From the NCBI GenBank assembly GCA_963748295.1, contig CAVVIH010000008.1:124001-188000 (forward strand): a DNA stretch of 64,000 nucleotides, read 5' to 3'. Source of the DNA: CAVVIH01 sp963748295. GTDB taxonomy: Bacteria; Acidobacteriota; Vicinamibacteria; Vicinamibacterales; 2-12-FULL-66-21. Both the position numbers and the translations under genes were made by a program. The notes under the pieces were generated by a model. That model worked only from the letters and a program-made list of their open reading frames with translations. It ran no database searches and was not told where the DNA came from. Positions 1 through 8,568 of this stretch are shown here, in pieces. Each line of letters opens with the position of its first letter. The first letter of the stretch is position 1.

Positions 1-1663
1 CGTCCGAGTACCGGAGCGAGGCGATCTCCCCGCCACCATTGCGATCCACCACGCTGACGCGGCCGTCGGCAAGTTGCAGGACGGCCTGACGCTCGCGTCC
101 CTTGTTGTCGGCGTCGGCGACGAGCACGCGCACGTCGTTGAACAGCACCGGCGGCGCGGCGACCGCCTTCGTCACAGGAGGCACGGGCTCGGCGCCACGT
201 GCCGGCATTGGCGGCTGCAGGATCGGCCGGCCCGGGCGCCGGAAGCGTCGCCGGTACCGCGGCGGTTTTCGGCGTGCCCGGACTCGGTGGCGGCACGCTG
301 CTCGCGGTCGGCTTCGCGGGCCCCACACCGGCAGTTGCGGCAACCGGCCCGGTGACGACCGGCGGCGCCGGTGCGGGCGCGGCCGCGGCCGGCGCCTCAA
401 CCGGCGGGGTTTGCGCGGCCTGCGGGTCTGGTGTCGCCGGCGCGGTTGATTGCGGCAGACTACCGAGGAACGGCACCTGTTCCTGCAGCGTGCCGCGCTT
501 GAACACCGCGAGCCCGAGCGCGCCCATGCCGGCAATCACCGCGACGAGCAATGCCGCCATCGCAAACAGATGCGTCCGGCCCAGCACGAGCGTCGTGGTC
601 TTGTGCTCTTTCTTCGGCGCGGCCGTTGGAGCCGTTGCGCGGCCGCTGCAGCCGCAGCCAGCATCGTTTCGGCCGGCGCCATCGCCGTCATCACCTGGCT
701 TGGCGGCGTCGCGACGGCTGCGCCGGCGCTGGTTCTCCCGCCGCCGGGCGTCCCCATCGTGCGCGTCGACTCACGAGCGAGTCCGGTGTCCCAGGGCAGC
801 GCCATGCCAGGCGGCGTCGGCGTCAGCAGCGTGGGCAGTTCGCCCAGGGTCTGCGGCTGCACGGCCGCTTGCAGCGCGGCGCGGAACTGCTCCGCGCTCT
901 GGAAGCGCGCCGACGGCGCCTTCTGCAGCGCGCGATCGACGATGCCCGTGCACCACGCGGGCAGGTCGGGGATGAAACTCACGATCGGCGTCGGAGGCTC
1001 GGCGACCTGTTTCTGGATGATCGCGACCGCGGTATCGCCATCGAACGGAAGCTGCGCGCTCAGCAGACGATAGAGAACGACGCCCACCGCATAGAGATCG
1101 GATCGGCCGTCGACTTCGCGCCCGAGCACCTGCTCCGGCGCCATGAACGCGGGCGTGCCCATCATGTAGCCGCCGAGCGTGTAGTGTTCGGCGCCGAGGA
1201 CGCGGGCGATGCCGAAGTCCATCACCTTGACGGCGCCCGTGTCGGTGACCATCAGGTTCGCCGGCTTGAGATCGCGGTGGATGACGCCGGCACGATGCGC
1301 GTGAGCCAACGCATCGAGCACCTGCATGCAGAGGTGGGCCGCCTGCGGCGGCGCGATCGGCCCGAGCCGGTCCGACAGATCGTGGAACGTCTCGCCGCGC
1401 ACGAACTCCATCACCATCAGGAGCTCGTCGTCCTGCCGGTGCAGCTCGTACAGCGTCGCGATGCCAGGATGGTTCAGCCGTGCGAGCGTGACCGCTTCCG
1501 CGCGGAAACGCTTCAAGACATCGCTGTCGCCAAGATCCGGGTTCAGGACCTTGATCGCGACTTCGCGATCGAGGGTCTCGTCAACCGCCTTGTAGACGGT
1601 TCCCATCCCTCCGCGCCCGAGGCGGTCGAGGACACGATACTTGCCGACAGTCTTGCCAATCAT
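1..1663 (-). CDS. Ser/Thr protein kinase with membrane anchor and Pro/Ala-rich tail (partial, frameshifted)
   Basis: Membrane-bound eukaryotic-type protein kinase. From the ATG at 1663 the glycine loop GRGGMG (residues 17-22), the catalytic Lys of VAIK (K38), HRDLKPAN (about 129-136) and DFG (149-151) are intact, so it should be an active kinase. The long upstream extension to 1792 has no kinase homology, so I start at MIGKTVGKY. After the kinase domain the frame breaks near 620-650. The protein continues in another frame through a single hydrophobic segment (about 500-560 on the plus map) into a Pro/Ala-rich linker. A second break near 215-245 leads into a tail containing LFNDVRVLVADADNKG that leaves the window at base 1. 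Both breaks look like single-base indels. The target of the kinase cannot be told from the sequence. Confidence 0.85.
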
Positions 1664-1697
1664 CGAGGTCAGTTTTTGGCGGTGGCGAACCGTAATT

Positions 1698-2705
1698 TTA
1701 TAACCGAAAGCCGTGCCGAAGGGGATCGTTTTTGTCGACCAGGAACTCGTGCTGGCCGGTAATCCACGCGTCGCCTTCGACCTCAGCCACAATGGCCGCC
1801 GTTCCGGCGACCAAAGTCTCCCTCACGATGCGCCCTCGAAACCTGGTCCCGAGGATGCTCTCGTGAACGAACGTGTTTTCTGGGCCGAGAACGCCCATTC
1901 CCGCGAGGACTGCCATCACGGCGCACGTTCCCGTCCCGCACGGCGATCTATCGACTTCGGCCTCCGCAAAAATCGTGACATTGCGCAGGTCCGCGCCCTC
2001 CGATGAAGGCGGGCCGGTGAAGATGGTTCCGTATATCCCGTTCAGCATAGGCTGATCCGGATGTACCACTCGTACCGCTGACTCGACCGCGTGCTTGATG
2101 TCCATTCCGGTCCGACGAAGATCGGCGAGCCGGTCGGGACGCACGGGGATGCCGACGGCCTCGCTGTCGACGATGGCATAGAAGGCGCCGCCGAAGGCCA
2201 CGTCGGCGCGGACAGTGCGCATGCCCACCTTTACCGGCAGCGCGGCGTGGAGGACGAACGACGGCACGTTCTCGAACCTCACGCTCGAGACACGCCGCCG
2301 TCCATTCGTCTCGGTGATCGTCGCGCGCGCGCGAATCGGACCGGCCGGGGAATCGAGGACGATGTCCTCGCGCCCCTCGGCCGGATGCAGCAAGCCTCGC
2401 TCGAGCGCGATGGTGACGACGGCAATCACGCCGTGCCCGCACATCGTGCTGTAGCCCTCGTTGTGCATGAAGAGGACGCCGGCGTCCGAACCGGCGCGCT
2501 CGGGCTCGGTGAGCAGCGCGCCATACATGTCGGCATGGCCGCGCGGCTCGAGCATCAGCGCGGTCCGCAGATGGTCGTAGTTCTCGCGAAGCCATTCGCG
2601 TTTTTCGAGGATCGTCGATCCCTGCAGCGTCGGAAACCCGCCAACGATCAGCCTGAGCGGCTCGCCGGCGGTGTGGGCGTCGATGGTCTGGATTCTGTGA
2701 ATCAT
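1698..2705 (-). CDS. Proline racemase / 4-hydroxyproline 2-epimerase family protein
   Basis: Cofactor-independent racemase or epimerase acting on proline or hydroxyproline. Both catalytic cysteines of the family are present: C89 in STMCGHG and C256 in SPCGTGT. This argues against trans-3-hydroxyproline dehydratase, which lacks the second Cys. At 335 residues it is full length, with ATG at 2705. It lies divergently, 74 bp from an ornithine-cyclodeaminase-family gene. That family supplies delta1-pyrroline-2-carboxylate reductases in hydroxyproline degradation, which favours a hydroxyproline role over plain proline racemisation. Substrate is an inference; family assignment is firm. Confidence 0.88.
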   Translation of the reverse strand: MIHRIQTIDAHTAGEPLRLIVGGFPTLQGSTILEKREWLRENYDHLRTALMLEPRGHADMYGALLTEPERAGSDAGVLFMHNEGYSTMCGHGVIAVVTIALERGLLHPAEGREDIVLDSPAGPIRARATITETNGRRRVSSVRFENVPSFVLHAALPVKVGMRTVRADVAFGGAFYAIVDSEAVGIPVRPDRLADLRRTGMDIKHAVESAVRVVHPDQPMLNGIYGTIFTGPPSSEGADLRNVTIFAEAEVDRSPCGTGTCAVMAVLAGMGVLGPENTFVHESILGTRFRGRIVRETLVAGTAAIVAEVEGDAWITGQHEFLVDKNDPLRHGFRL

Positions 2706-2706
2706 G

Positions 2707-2757
2707 AGCTGAGAGCTGAAGGCTAGAGGCTGATAGCTGATAGCTGATAGCTGAAAC
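2707..2757. repeat. GCTGATA tandem words in divergent intergenic gap
   Basis: The gap between the two divergent starts is filled by direct repeats of AGCTGATAGCTGATAGCTG, preceded by degenerate copies (GAGCTGAGAGCTGAAGGCT). The same word recurs at 21211-21236. It is low complexity and non-coding. Confidence 0.8.
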
Positions 2758-2779
2758 CTGCCGGCTGTAGACTACCGCA

Positions 2780-3758
2780 ATGCTTTTTCTCACCGAAGCC
2801 GACGTCCGCGTCCTGCTGCCGATGCAGGACCTGATTGACTCGATGCAGAGCGCGCTCGCTGCCTACTCGAACGGGCAGGTGCAACAGCCGCTGCGAACGG
2901 TGCTGCAGGTCGGCGCCGGCCATGCGTTCTTCGGCCTGATGCCGGCGTTCATTCCGCAGTCGGGCGCGCTCGGGACGAAGCTCGTCACCGTGTTCGGCGG
3001 CAACGCGGCGCTCGGCCTTCCCACGCATCTTGCGACGATCATCATGCTGGACCCGCAGACCGGAGCGGTTCGCGCAATCATGGACGGGCGTTACATCACC
3101 GAGGCGAGGACCGCCGCGGTGTCCGCGGTGTCGGTGCGGCTTCTTGCGCGCGAGGATGCGTCCACGCTGGCGATCATCGGCTCCGGCGTCCAGGCGCACA
3201 GCCACCTCGAGGCAATCTCGCTCGTCCGTCCTCTGAAAGAAGTGCGCGTCTGGAGTCCGACACTCGATCGCCGTCAGCGATTCGCCGCCGATGCGCGCGG
3301 GCTCGTGGGCGCAACCGTGACGGCGGTCGCCGACGCCAGGACGGCGGTCGCCGACGCGGACCTGATCGTGCTCGCCACCGCGTCACGTGAGCCGGTCGTC
3401 CGCAGCGAGTGGGTGGCCGACGGTGCGCACATCTGCGCGGTCGGCGCATGCCGTCCCGATCAGCGTGAGATGACCACCGATCTCGTCCAGCGCGGAAGGC
3501 TGTTCGTGGACTCGCGGACAGGTGCGCTGGCGGAGGCGGGCGATATCGTGATCCCGATCAAGGAAGGCGCTGTCGACGACAGCCACATCGCCGGAGAGCT
3601 CGGCGAGCTCGCGGCCGGCCGTATCGGCGGTCGATTCGAAACCGTCCGACGTGACCATCTTCAAGTCGCTCGGGATGGCGGTTGAAGACGTCGCCGCGGC
3701 GCATCAGGCGTTCGAACGCGCCGCTGAGCGGGGCCTCGGACGGGCGGTGGTCGTCTAG
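2780..3758 (+). CDS. Ornithine cyclodeaminase / mu-crystallin family protein (frameshifted near 3' end)
   Basis: NAD(P)H-dependent enzyme of the OCD/mu-crystallin fold. It shows the Rossmann motif IIGSGVQAHSH (about residues 131-141), the family segment GRYITEARTAAVSAV and the D-L-I-V-L-A-T segment. The first frame stops at 3685 after a non-homologous tail. The usual family C-terminus, SDVTIFKSLGMAVEDVAAA, follows in another frame and ends at the TAG at 3756-3758, so an indel near 3640 is likely and the true protein is about 325 residues. The divergent proline-racemase-family gene suggests delta1-pyrroline-2-carboxylate (or delta1-piperideine) reductase activity rather than ornithine cyclisation. 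Alanine dehydrogenase-like activity is an alternative. Confidence 0.85.
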
Positions 3759-4037
3759 GCTTTCGCCTTGCGCCGTTCGGCCCAGCGCTTCTTCATCATC
3801 TCGGAAATACGCTTGCGCGCCTCCGGCGACATCCGGCGCCGCTTGCGCTTGCGCCCTGCCCCGGCCTGAGGACCCGACGCCGATCCTCGCGCGAAGCCTC
3901 GCGGCCTGTTCGTTCAGCGTCGTCAAACGCTGTCTCGTCGCCGCGATCTCGCGCTCCAGCCCACCCAGCGCCCAGCCGATGAACTCCGCAGATTTCATCA
4001 GCATGTTGTCTTTCTTCCGTGGCCTTCCGCGCGGCAT
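3755..4037 (-). CDS. Small basic AT-hook-like protein (frameshifted)
   Basis: About 93 residues. It starts at an ATG behind a very good ribosome-binding site (GAGGAGG, 6-12 bases upstream). The N-terminus has an AT-hook-like RGRPRKK. A helical, heptad-like middle follows (LEREIAATRQRLTTLNEQAARLRARIG). The C-terminus reads RRRMSPEARKRISEMMKKRW in the other frame, so there is a break near 3870. This looks like a small nucleic-acid-binding or nucleoid-type protein. Its stop codon overlaps the stop of the convergent OCD gene. Function is an inference from the basic motifs only. Confidence 0.65.
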
Positions 4038-4072
4038 CGCCTACCTCCTCAAAGGCCTTTATCATAGTCTTG

Positions 4073-5278
4073 ATGCCCCGGGAGCTCGGCGGATTCATCG
4101 TCGCGGTCCTCGCCGCGCTCATGGCCTGTCCGGTCGCGGCCTCGGCGCAGCCTGAAACGGCCGAAACGCTGCGCGCACGCGCGGCCGACCTCGCCTACAG
4201 CCACGAGCACGAGAAAGCCGCCGATCTGCTCCGCAAGGCCGTCGCGCTTGCACCCGACGACCCCGCGACGCACAGGAACCTGGCGAGCGTGCTGTGGCTG
4301 CAGATGCTGTTCAAGCGCGGGGCGGTCACCGTCGATCACTATCTGGGATCTTTTTCGCGCGCGCGCGTGGACATGCAGAAACCTCCCGCGGATCTCGATG
4401 CCGAGTTCCGCAAGCATCTGACGCGCGCCATCGAGCTGGCGGAAGCCCGGGTCAAAGCGAACCCGCGCGATCCGCAGGCCAATTACGATTTGGGGGCCGC
4501 GGTCGGCCTCCGGGCGTCATACATAGCAACGGTCGAGGGGCGCCTTCTCGCTGGCTTCAACGCCGCACGCCACGCCTACGATCTCCACGAAAAGGTCCTC
4601 GAGCTCGACCCGAAGCGCAAGGACGCCGGCATGATCGTCGGCACCTACCGCTACATCGTGTCGACGCTGTCGCTGCCGATGCGGATGATGGCCTACGTCG
4701 CCGGGTTCGGCGGCGGAAAAGACAAGGGCATCCGGATGATTGAGGAGACCGCCACCGCCGGCGCCGAGAACCGAACCGATGCGTTCTTCGCGCTCGTCCT
4801 CGTGTACAACCGGGAAAAGCGTTATGAGGACGCCATGCGGGTGATGAAGGAACTGCGAACGCTGCATCCACGTAACCGGCTTGTACTGCTGGAGGCGGGC
4901 TCGACCGCTGTCCGGGCTGGACGTTTCGACGAGGCGGTTACGCTCCTCAGCAACGGCATGCGCATGATCCCGGCGGACGAATCGCGGCGAATTCCGGGCG
5001 AAGAGGCGCTCTGGCGCTACAAGCGCGGCGCCGCCTATGCCGGGCTGCAGCGGCAGAACGAGGCGGTTGCCGACCTGACCGCGGCGGCAAGCCCGTCGGC
5101 GCAGTCCTGGGTTCACGGCCGCGCGCGCGTGGAGCTCGCCCGCCTGGCGCTGACCCGCGGCGACCGCGGGACCGCGTCGCAGGAGGCGCGCCAGGGCCAG
5201 AACCTCTGTCAGCAGGGCAACGATCCGGTGTGCGTGGAGCAGGCGAAGAAGCTTTTGAGGGACGCGGATGGCCGGTAA
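4073..5278 (+). CDS. Secreted TPR-repeat protein
   Basis: About 400 residues. I take the ATG at 4073 rather than 4019 because it puts the signal peptide (MPRELGGFIVAVLAALMACPVAASAQ, cleavage after ASA) at the N-terminus. The rest is alpha-helical with TPR-like signatures: residues about 30-75 (AADLLRKAVALAPDDPATHRNLA), about 100-150 (ANYDLGAAVGL), and a C-terminal set (RYEDAMRVMKELRTLHPRNRLV, GRFDEAVTLLSNGM). The family role is protein-protein scaffolding in the periplasm. The downstream gene starts inside its last codons, so the two are probably co-translated. Confidence 0.8.
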   Translation: MPRELGGFIVAVLAALMACPVAASAQPETAETLRARAADLAYSHEHEKAADLLRKAVALAPDDPATHRNLASVLWLQMLFKRGAVTVDHYLGSFSRARVDMQKPPADLDAEFRKHLTRAIELAEARVKANPRDPQANYDLGAAVGLRASYIATVEGRLLAGFNAARHAYDLHEKVLELDPKRKDAGMIVGTYRYIVSTLSLPMRMMAYVAGFGGGKDKGIRMIEETATAGAENRTDAFFALVLVYNREKRYEDAMRVMKELRTLHPRNRLVLLEAGSTAVRAGRFDEAVTLLSNGMRMIPADESRRIPGEEALWRYKRGAAYAGLQRQNEAVADLTAAASPSAQSWVHGRARVELARLALTRGDRGTASQEARQGQNLCQQGNDPVCVEQAKKLLRDADGR

Positions 5279-5774
5279 GTTCAAGACGTGGGTCTGGGTC
5301 GTCGTCGGCGTCATCGTCGCCGGGATTCTGGGCATCGTCGCGATCGCGGCGGCGAGCATCTACTACGTCTCGCGTCACGTCGACACGCGGGAAGTGTCTC
5401 CCGCGATGGCGTCGCGCGAGTTCGACGAAGTGCGCGCCCGCTTCGCGTCGCAGAAGCCGCTCATCGAGCTCGACGAGCGGGGCGATCTCGTCAGGACGAA
5501 CCCTGATCGGCCCGCGCAGAAAAACCCGAAGTCCCCTGAGCAGATCCACGTCCTCGCCTTCGATTCGCGCGAAGGACGCATGGTGCGCGTCACTATTCCG
5601 TTCTGGCTGCTGCGGCTGAAAGTCGGCGGCACGACAATCGATCTGAACCGCGGCGGCAAAATGGACCTCGAGGATTTGAAGTTGTCGGTCGAAGACCTCG
5701 AGCGCTTCGGGCCGACGCTGATCGTCGATCACAGTTCGCGCGACGGAGAGCGTGTCCTCGTCTGGTCGCAGTAA
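5268..5774 (+). CDS. Single-pass membrane protein of unknown function
   Basis: 168 residues. It overlaps the end of the TPR gene by 11 bases, which implies translational coupling. One N-terminal transmembrane helix (WVWVVVGVIVAGILGIVAIAAA, residues 9-30) is followed by a soluble, probably extracytoplasmic domain with a conserved-looking VRVTIPFWLLRL segment and a charged C-terminus. I do not recognise the family. The pairing with a secreted TPR protein suggests a shared envelope function. Confidence 0.75.
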   Translation: MAGKFKTWVWVVVGVIVAGILGIVAIAAASIYYVSRHVDTREVSPAMASREFDEVRARFASQKPLIELDERGDLVRTNPDRPAQKNPKSPEQIHVLAFDSREGRMVRVTIPFWLLRLKVGGTTIDLNRGGKMDLEDLKLSVEDLERFGPTLIVDHSSRDGERVLVWSQ

Positions 5775-5891
5775 CTGTCCCCTTCCAGCGACCCTCTCGT
5801 AAAACTGCCAGGGTTTTCGCCGCTTTTCGACTGTTTTCGACAGGCGCGCTTTTTGCCATTTCTCCCTCCAGACGAGTTTCGGAGGGTGCCC

Positions 5892-6570
5892 ATGTTGAAC
5901 ATGAAACGATATCTGCTGGTTCCTGCTGTGAGCCTCTTCGCGCTGGCGTTCGCCGCGCCGGCAAGCGCGCAGTTCGGCCGGCCGTCGGATCGAAATGGTT
6001 ATTACCGGGCGGGCCCCGCGTACGACAACGGCTTCCGCGAGGGCATCAAGGAAGGCGAGAAGGACGCGCGCAGCCGCGACCCGTTCGAGTTCAGAGATGA
6101 GGGCGACTGGCGCGACGGCGACCGCGGCTATCATCGCCAGTTCGGCGATCGCAACACGTATCGGCGCGTCTTCCGCGACGGCTTCGAAGCGGGCTACGCG
6201 GATGGCTATCGCCGCTCGGCGCGAAACAACGGCTGGGGCCGCGGTGGAAACGCGTATCCGAACTATCCGAGCGTACCCGAACCGTGCGCCTGGAGGCTAC
6301 GGATATCCAGGCGACAACCGCAATCCGAACAGCGGCCGCTACGGCTACAACCCGGCGTATGACGCCGGCGTACGCGACGGTTACGAGAAGGGGCGAGAGG
6401 ACTCACGCGATCGTGATTCCTACGACCCGCTGCGCCACAGCTGGTACCGCTCGGGCGATCGGGACTACAGGGGCGAATACGGCTCGCGCGAGCAGTACCG
6501 CGACCTGTATCGCCAGGCGTTCAGGGAAGGATACGACCGCGGGTATCGCGAGGCCGGCTACTACCGCTAA
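5892..6570 (+). CDS. Secreted tandem-repeat protein rich in Tyr/Asp/Arg/Gly (frameshifted)
   Basis: It starts at the ATG at 5892 behind GGAGG at 5881. The signal peptide is LLVPAVSLFALAFAAPASAQ. The mature part holds two copies of a roughly 65-residue unit. Copy one runs from YDNGFREGIKEGEKDARSRD to FRDGFEAGYADGYRR, copy two from YDAGVRDGYEKGREDSRDRD to FREGYDRGYREAGYYR. The frame breaks between them near 6285, where the ORF otherwise runs into an unrelated tail. The repeats carry regularly spaced aromatic and glycine residues (GxxxG, YxxGY) and dense charge. I know no function. Its stop overlaps that of the convergent MscS gene. Confidence 0.72.
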
Positions 6571-8037
6571 TCCAGCCGGAGGAACTTCTTCATCCGCGTC
6601 AGGAACGTCGCCGGGGCATCGGCCACGGCGACGGTCTTGAGCGTCTCGCGAATCTGATTCAACTCGGCGCGGCGAGTGACTGCCGCAAGGCCGACTCTCT
6701 CCAGCGCCGCGGGATCTGCCGCGCCGAGGGCACGAAACACTTCCGCATCGAGCTCGAGAACGACTGCGTCTCCGCGCGCGACGACGCTCGCCGTCCGTGG
6801 CTCTCCAGTCAGCAGCGACATCTCGCCGAAATAGCCCCCGCGGGGAATCCGCGCGACTTCGCGGTGCTCGGGCTCGAGCTGCACCGATACCTCACCCGAA
6901 CAGACGATGAACATCGAGCGTCCCGGCGCGCCCTGACGTACGACCGCCTCGCCGTTGCCGAACATCCGCGTGGTCGTCGCCGACGCAATGCTGCGCCGCT
7001 GCCCTTCCGTGAGCTGTGAGAACAAATCGACGCCGCCGACGATGCGTTCGCGTTCCGTCTGCTTCGCGGCCGCATCCGGTTCCGGCCACTCGCGGCTGTA
7101 TCCAACCTCGATCGGCCAGGGGATCTCGATGCCGCGCCGCCCGAACGCGTAGAAAATTGCCGTGCGCACCTCGTCGCGTGCTTCGTCGTCGAACTCGTAG
7201 TCCTCGATCCAGAAGCGGATACGGTAGGTGACCGCGGACGCGTCGAACGCGTGCAGCAGCGCGTCGGGTGCCGGCGCCTTGAGTACTCGCGACACCTGGT
7301 CCATCGCTTCCATCACCGCCGCCTTCACGTCACCGGGCGTGCTCAGGTAACTGGCGCCGACGTCGAGCTCCAGACGCGTTGGCACCGCCGGCTCGGAGAA
7401 GTTCACGATCGCGTGCTTGGAAATCTCGTTGTTGGGAACGACGACGAAGTTGCCCGTCTTGGTGCGCAGCTTCGTCGCCCGCCAGGTGACTTCGGCGACA
7501 CGCCCTTCGAACTCGCCGACACGGATCCAGTTGCCGATCTTGAACGGCTTCTCGCTCTGGATCGCGAGCCCGGCGAAGGCGTTGCCGAGCGTGTCCTGGA
7601 GCGCGAAGCCGACGACGACCGCGCCCACCGCGGAGGTGGTGAGCAGCTTGTCTTCGAAGACGAACGTCGCCACGAGCAGGAGGACGCCGATGACGATCGC
7701 GTCCTGGAGGATCGAGGGAAACGCGTCAGGAACGCGATCCGCCCGAAGCGGATTGATCAGCGAAACGACCAGCAGATTGATCAGCGCGGCCGCGAACGCG
7801 AGCTGCTCGAACGAGCGGAGCTGAAGGTCACACCGCGCTGCCGTGTCCGAATGACGGCACGCCGGGCACCGTCCCCTGGACGGTGACGACGATGTTCGCG
7901 AGAACGTAAGCGCCGAACAGGAAATAGGAGAGCTTGAGCTTCCGCTTGATCAGCCGGTTGGCGGTGAAACTGGAAAGGACCGCCGTCGCAGCGAGCGCCG
8001 CGATGCCGACGACGAGATGCCCCGGGTAGTGATTCAT
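6567..8037 (-). CDS. MscS-type mechanosensitive channel with cyclic-nucleotide-binding domain (frameshifted)
   Basis: Membrane channel of the bCNG type: an MscS pore domain followed by a cNMP-binding domain. N-terminal helices come from the MNHYPGHLVVG frame. A break near 7850-7870 joins them to the frame carrying LAFAAALINLLV and ILQDAIVIGVLLLVATFVFEDK. The MscS beta-domain follows (KIGNWIRVGEFEGRVAEV, VVVPNNEI). The C-terminal ~130 residues are a cNMP domain with a phosphate-binding cassette, FGEMSLLTGEPRTASV, including its Arg, so ligand binding is plausible. The start at 8037 directly follows a terminator T-tract and has no clear ribosome-binding site, so the exact start is uncertain. Confidence 0.83.
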
Positions 8038-8038
8038 C

Positions 8039-8067
8039 AAAAAAAGAGCCTCGCAGTGCGAGGCTCT
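8039..8067 (-). terminator. Rho-independent terminator (GAGCCTCGC hairpin)
   Basis: On the minus strand, arms AGAGCCTCGC and GCGAGGCTCT with a 3-base loop are followed by a run of seven T. It lies just after the ACT-domain gene. The same hairpin recurs at 17273-17295, and a close relative at 14560-14579. Confidence 0.85.
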
Positions 8068-8109
8068 CAGATGAGAATTTGCGGCGATTCTAGCACGCAT
8101 CCCGCGTGT

Positions 8110-8544
8110 TCAGCGTTCAGCGCTTCCCTTCTTCAGCAGCTTCACGGCGCGGTCGCGATCGGTCACGCTGTCGAAGCCGTACACGGCCGAGAACTTCGTT
8201 CCAACGACCTGCGCGACGAGAAACGCGAGGTTGATGCCTGCGTCGGCGATCGCGCGCGCCGTCCGATAGCCGAGTCCAGCCCGGTTGGACCCCTGAACCA
8301 TTACGGCGGGAATGTCGCTGGCCGGCGTCAGTCCGGCATCCGCGGCCGCGGCGGCCGCTTTCTTGCCGGAGATGGGAAACAACTCGACGGCGCCTCTGCT
8401 CTCGTCGCCCGGGAATCGGTACGCCATCAGCACCTGCAAGTCCGCCTTGGTCGTCGCAAGCGGGTGGAGAACGCCGGCCAGCGCGCCTGGCCGATTCTCG
8501 ATTTCCCGCCGCCAGAGTGTGATCACCTTAACGGTCAGGGCCAT
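8110..8544 (-). CDS. ACT-domain protein
   Basis: 144 residues with an ATG behind AAGGAGA. The N-terminal half has the ACT pattern (RREIENRPGALAGVLHPLATTKADLQVLMAYRF). The second half repeats a similar fold (AVMVQGSNRAGLGYRTARAIADAGINLAFLVAQVVG). ACT domains bind amino acids and regulate enzymes. There is no catalytic partner beside it: the upstream neighbour is the ADOP permease, 24 bases away, and the downstream side is a terminator. The ligand is unknown. Confidence 0.75.
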   Translation of the reverse strand: MALTVKVITLWRREIENRPGALAGVLHPLATTKADLQVLMAYRFPGDESRGAVELFPISGKKAAAAAADAGLTPASDIPAVMVQGSNRAGLGYRTARAIADAGINLAFLVAQVVGTKFSAVYGFDSVTDRDRAVKLLKKGSAER

Positions 8545-8568
8545 GACGCTGTCTCCTTTCAGCCCGCG

